Part shown: positions 63,322-64,000 of the stretch, one piece after another
Layout: the number at the start of each line of letters is the position of its first letter
How positions within the stretch are numbered: the stretch's first letter is position 1
From: Pseudoips prasinana
Lineage: Eukaryota; Arthropoda; Insecta; Lepidoptera; Nolidae
Reading direction: 5' to 3'
DNA length: 64,000 nt
Assembly (NCBI GenBank): GCA_951640165.1
Contig: OX621255.1
Coordinates: 6,448,001-6,512,000 of the forward strand
The notes under the pieces: generated by a model
The model's database searches: none
What the model was told of the DNA's origin: nothing
What the model saw: the letters and a program-made list of their open reading frames with translations, nothing else
Position numbers and translations under genes: made by a program

Positions 63322-63833
63322 TATATTAATCAAATGTTATACCCTAGTGGTAAGAACCTAGTAACCACGCCAACCGGTCAATCGTACTGCCAAAACCGTT
63401 TGGTATTACCAAAATGCAATCAAAGTAAATATCTGTCGAGGCGTTCACAATATTCACTTGACACGACTTGAAAATGTTCACTTTACTGTTTTATATTCAG
63501 CTGTAGGTTTACATACTCCACGTTGCAGTAATTGATTAAAACCTGAATACACAATAATTTATGCAAGGAACTTCATGGCAGATTTTGCAAGGCCCGCACG
63601 GGCCAGCTGTAGATTTAACAGCCTCAGTAGCCTGGCTACGGTTCGGTGACCTTTTTGCGGAAACCGAGGGTTTTGTCTGTGCAATTACTGACGAAGTAGT
63701 AATGACGATATATATTAATCAAATGTGATACCCTAGTGGTAAGAACCTAGTAACCACCCCAACCGGTCAGTCGTACTGCCAAAACCTTTTGGTATTACCA
63801 AAATGCAATCAACGTAAATATCTGTCGAGGCGT
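63322..63833. repeat. 123-bp direct repeat pair
   Basis: 63322-63444 and 63711-63833 are about 95 percent alike by eye ('taccctagtggtaagaacct', 'aaatgcaatcaa'), 389 bases apart start to start. Each contains a palindromic 'ttggtattaccaaaa'. The spacer holds no gene. Confidence 0.9.
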
Positions 63834-64000
63834 CCTGACATCGTGAGGTGTAAAACATATTAAATGAAATCATTTTATTGTGGTACATAGATGTCATAGA
63901 TGTTACAGAATGAGTTGTGCCGCTATGACCCGCCAAATTGGCATACAATAGGTTAGATACGAATAATAAACAAATTTACAATAAAAAATACACTTCCCTA

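Overview
This window looks like gene-poor, transposon-packed DNA from an insect, most likely a moth or butterfly (Lepidoptera). The reasons are AT-rich sequence, tRNA-derived SINEs with intact A and B boxes, short Helitrons with GC-rich 3' hairpins and CTAG ends, an R1-clade LINE, an RTE-clade LINE tail, mariner and a TTAA-target DNA transposon. The family names rest on motifs read by eye and on general knowledge of insect repeats; no database search was possible. I see no convincing host protein-coding gene, tRNA gene or rRNA gene. Every long reading frame is part of a mobile element or lies antisense or out of frame to one.

Layout. 1-9.4 kb: a truncated helix-turn-helix (DUF4817-like) transposase piece at the left edge, SINEs, LINE tails, a LINE tail nested in a SINE, and a local duplication at 7.5-8.4 kb. 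9.4-20.2 kb: a DD34D mariner transposase broken by frameshifts (9499-10575), a 5'-truncated LINE with a 26-base A tail (to 12625), a GC-rich Harbinger-like MITE (12887-13135), a 5S rRNA-derived SINE (13595-13842), and several MITE, SINE and Helitron copies. 20.24-38.55 kb: a tandem segmental duplication. Unit A is 20239-26587 and unit B is about 26588-38546. B is almost twice as long because it carries a 3484-bp TTAA-flanked element with a broken YqaJ-type exonuclease gene, a 1265-bp LINE with an open reverse-transcriptase frame, a 178-bp SINE and a 0.7-kb block with a Helitron. 38.6-46.2 kb: LINE tails, a SINE, then a 4.5-kb R1-clade LINE (40263-44778) inserted in a ~400-bp MITE with a 7-bp target-site duplication, followed by an RTE LINE tail containing a hairpin. 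46.2-64 kb: MITEs, Helitrons and SINEs, a four-unit ~370-bp tandem array with GT runs (52931-54330), a second 5S-derived SINE and a 123-bp direct repeat near the right end.

The elements do not form a pathway. What the window records is an order of insertions: SINE before LINE (1.5 kb), MITE before R1 LINE (40-45 kb), and duplication before or with TTAA element, LINE and SINE (27-38 kb). The two halves of the segmental duplication differ sharply in divergence, which points to gene conversion or to two haplotypes collapsed in series. The points most worth following are the TTAA/YqaJ element, the duplication with its divergence step, and a promoter-like module (two CRE-type sites, TATA box, short ORF, splice acceptor) present in both units.
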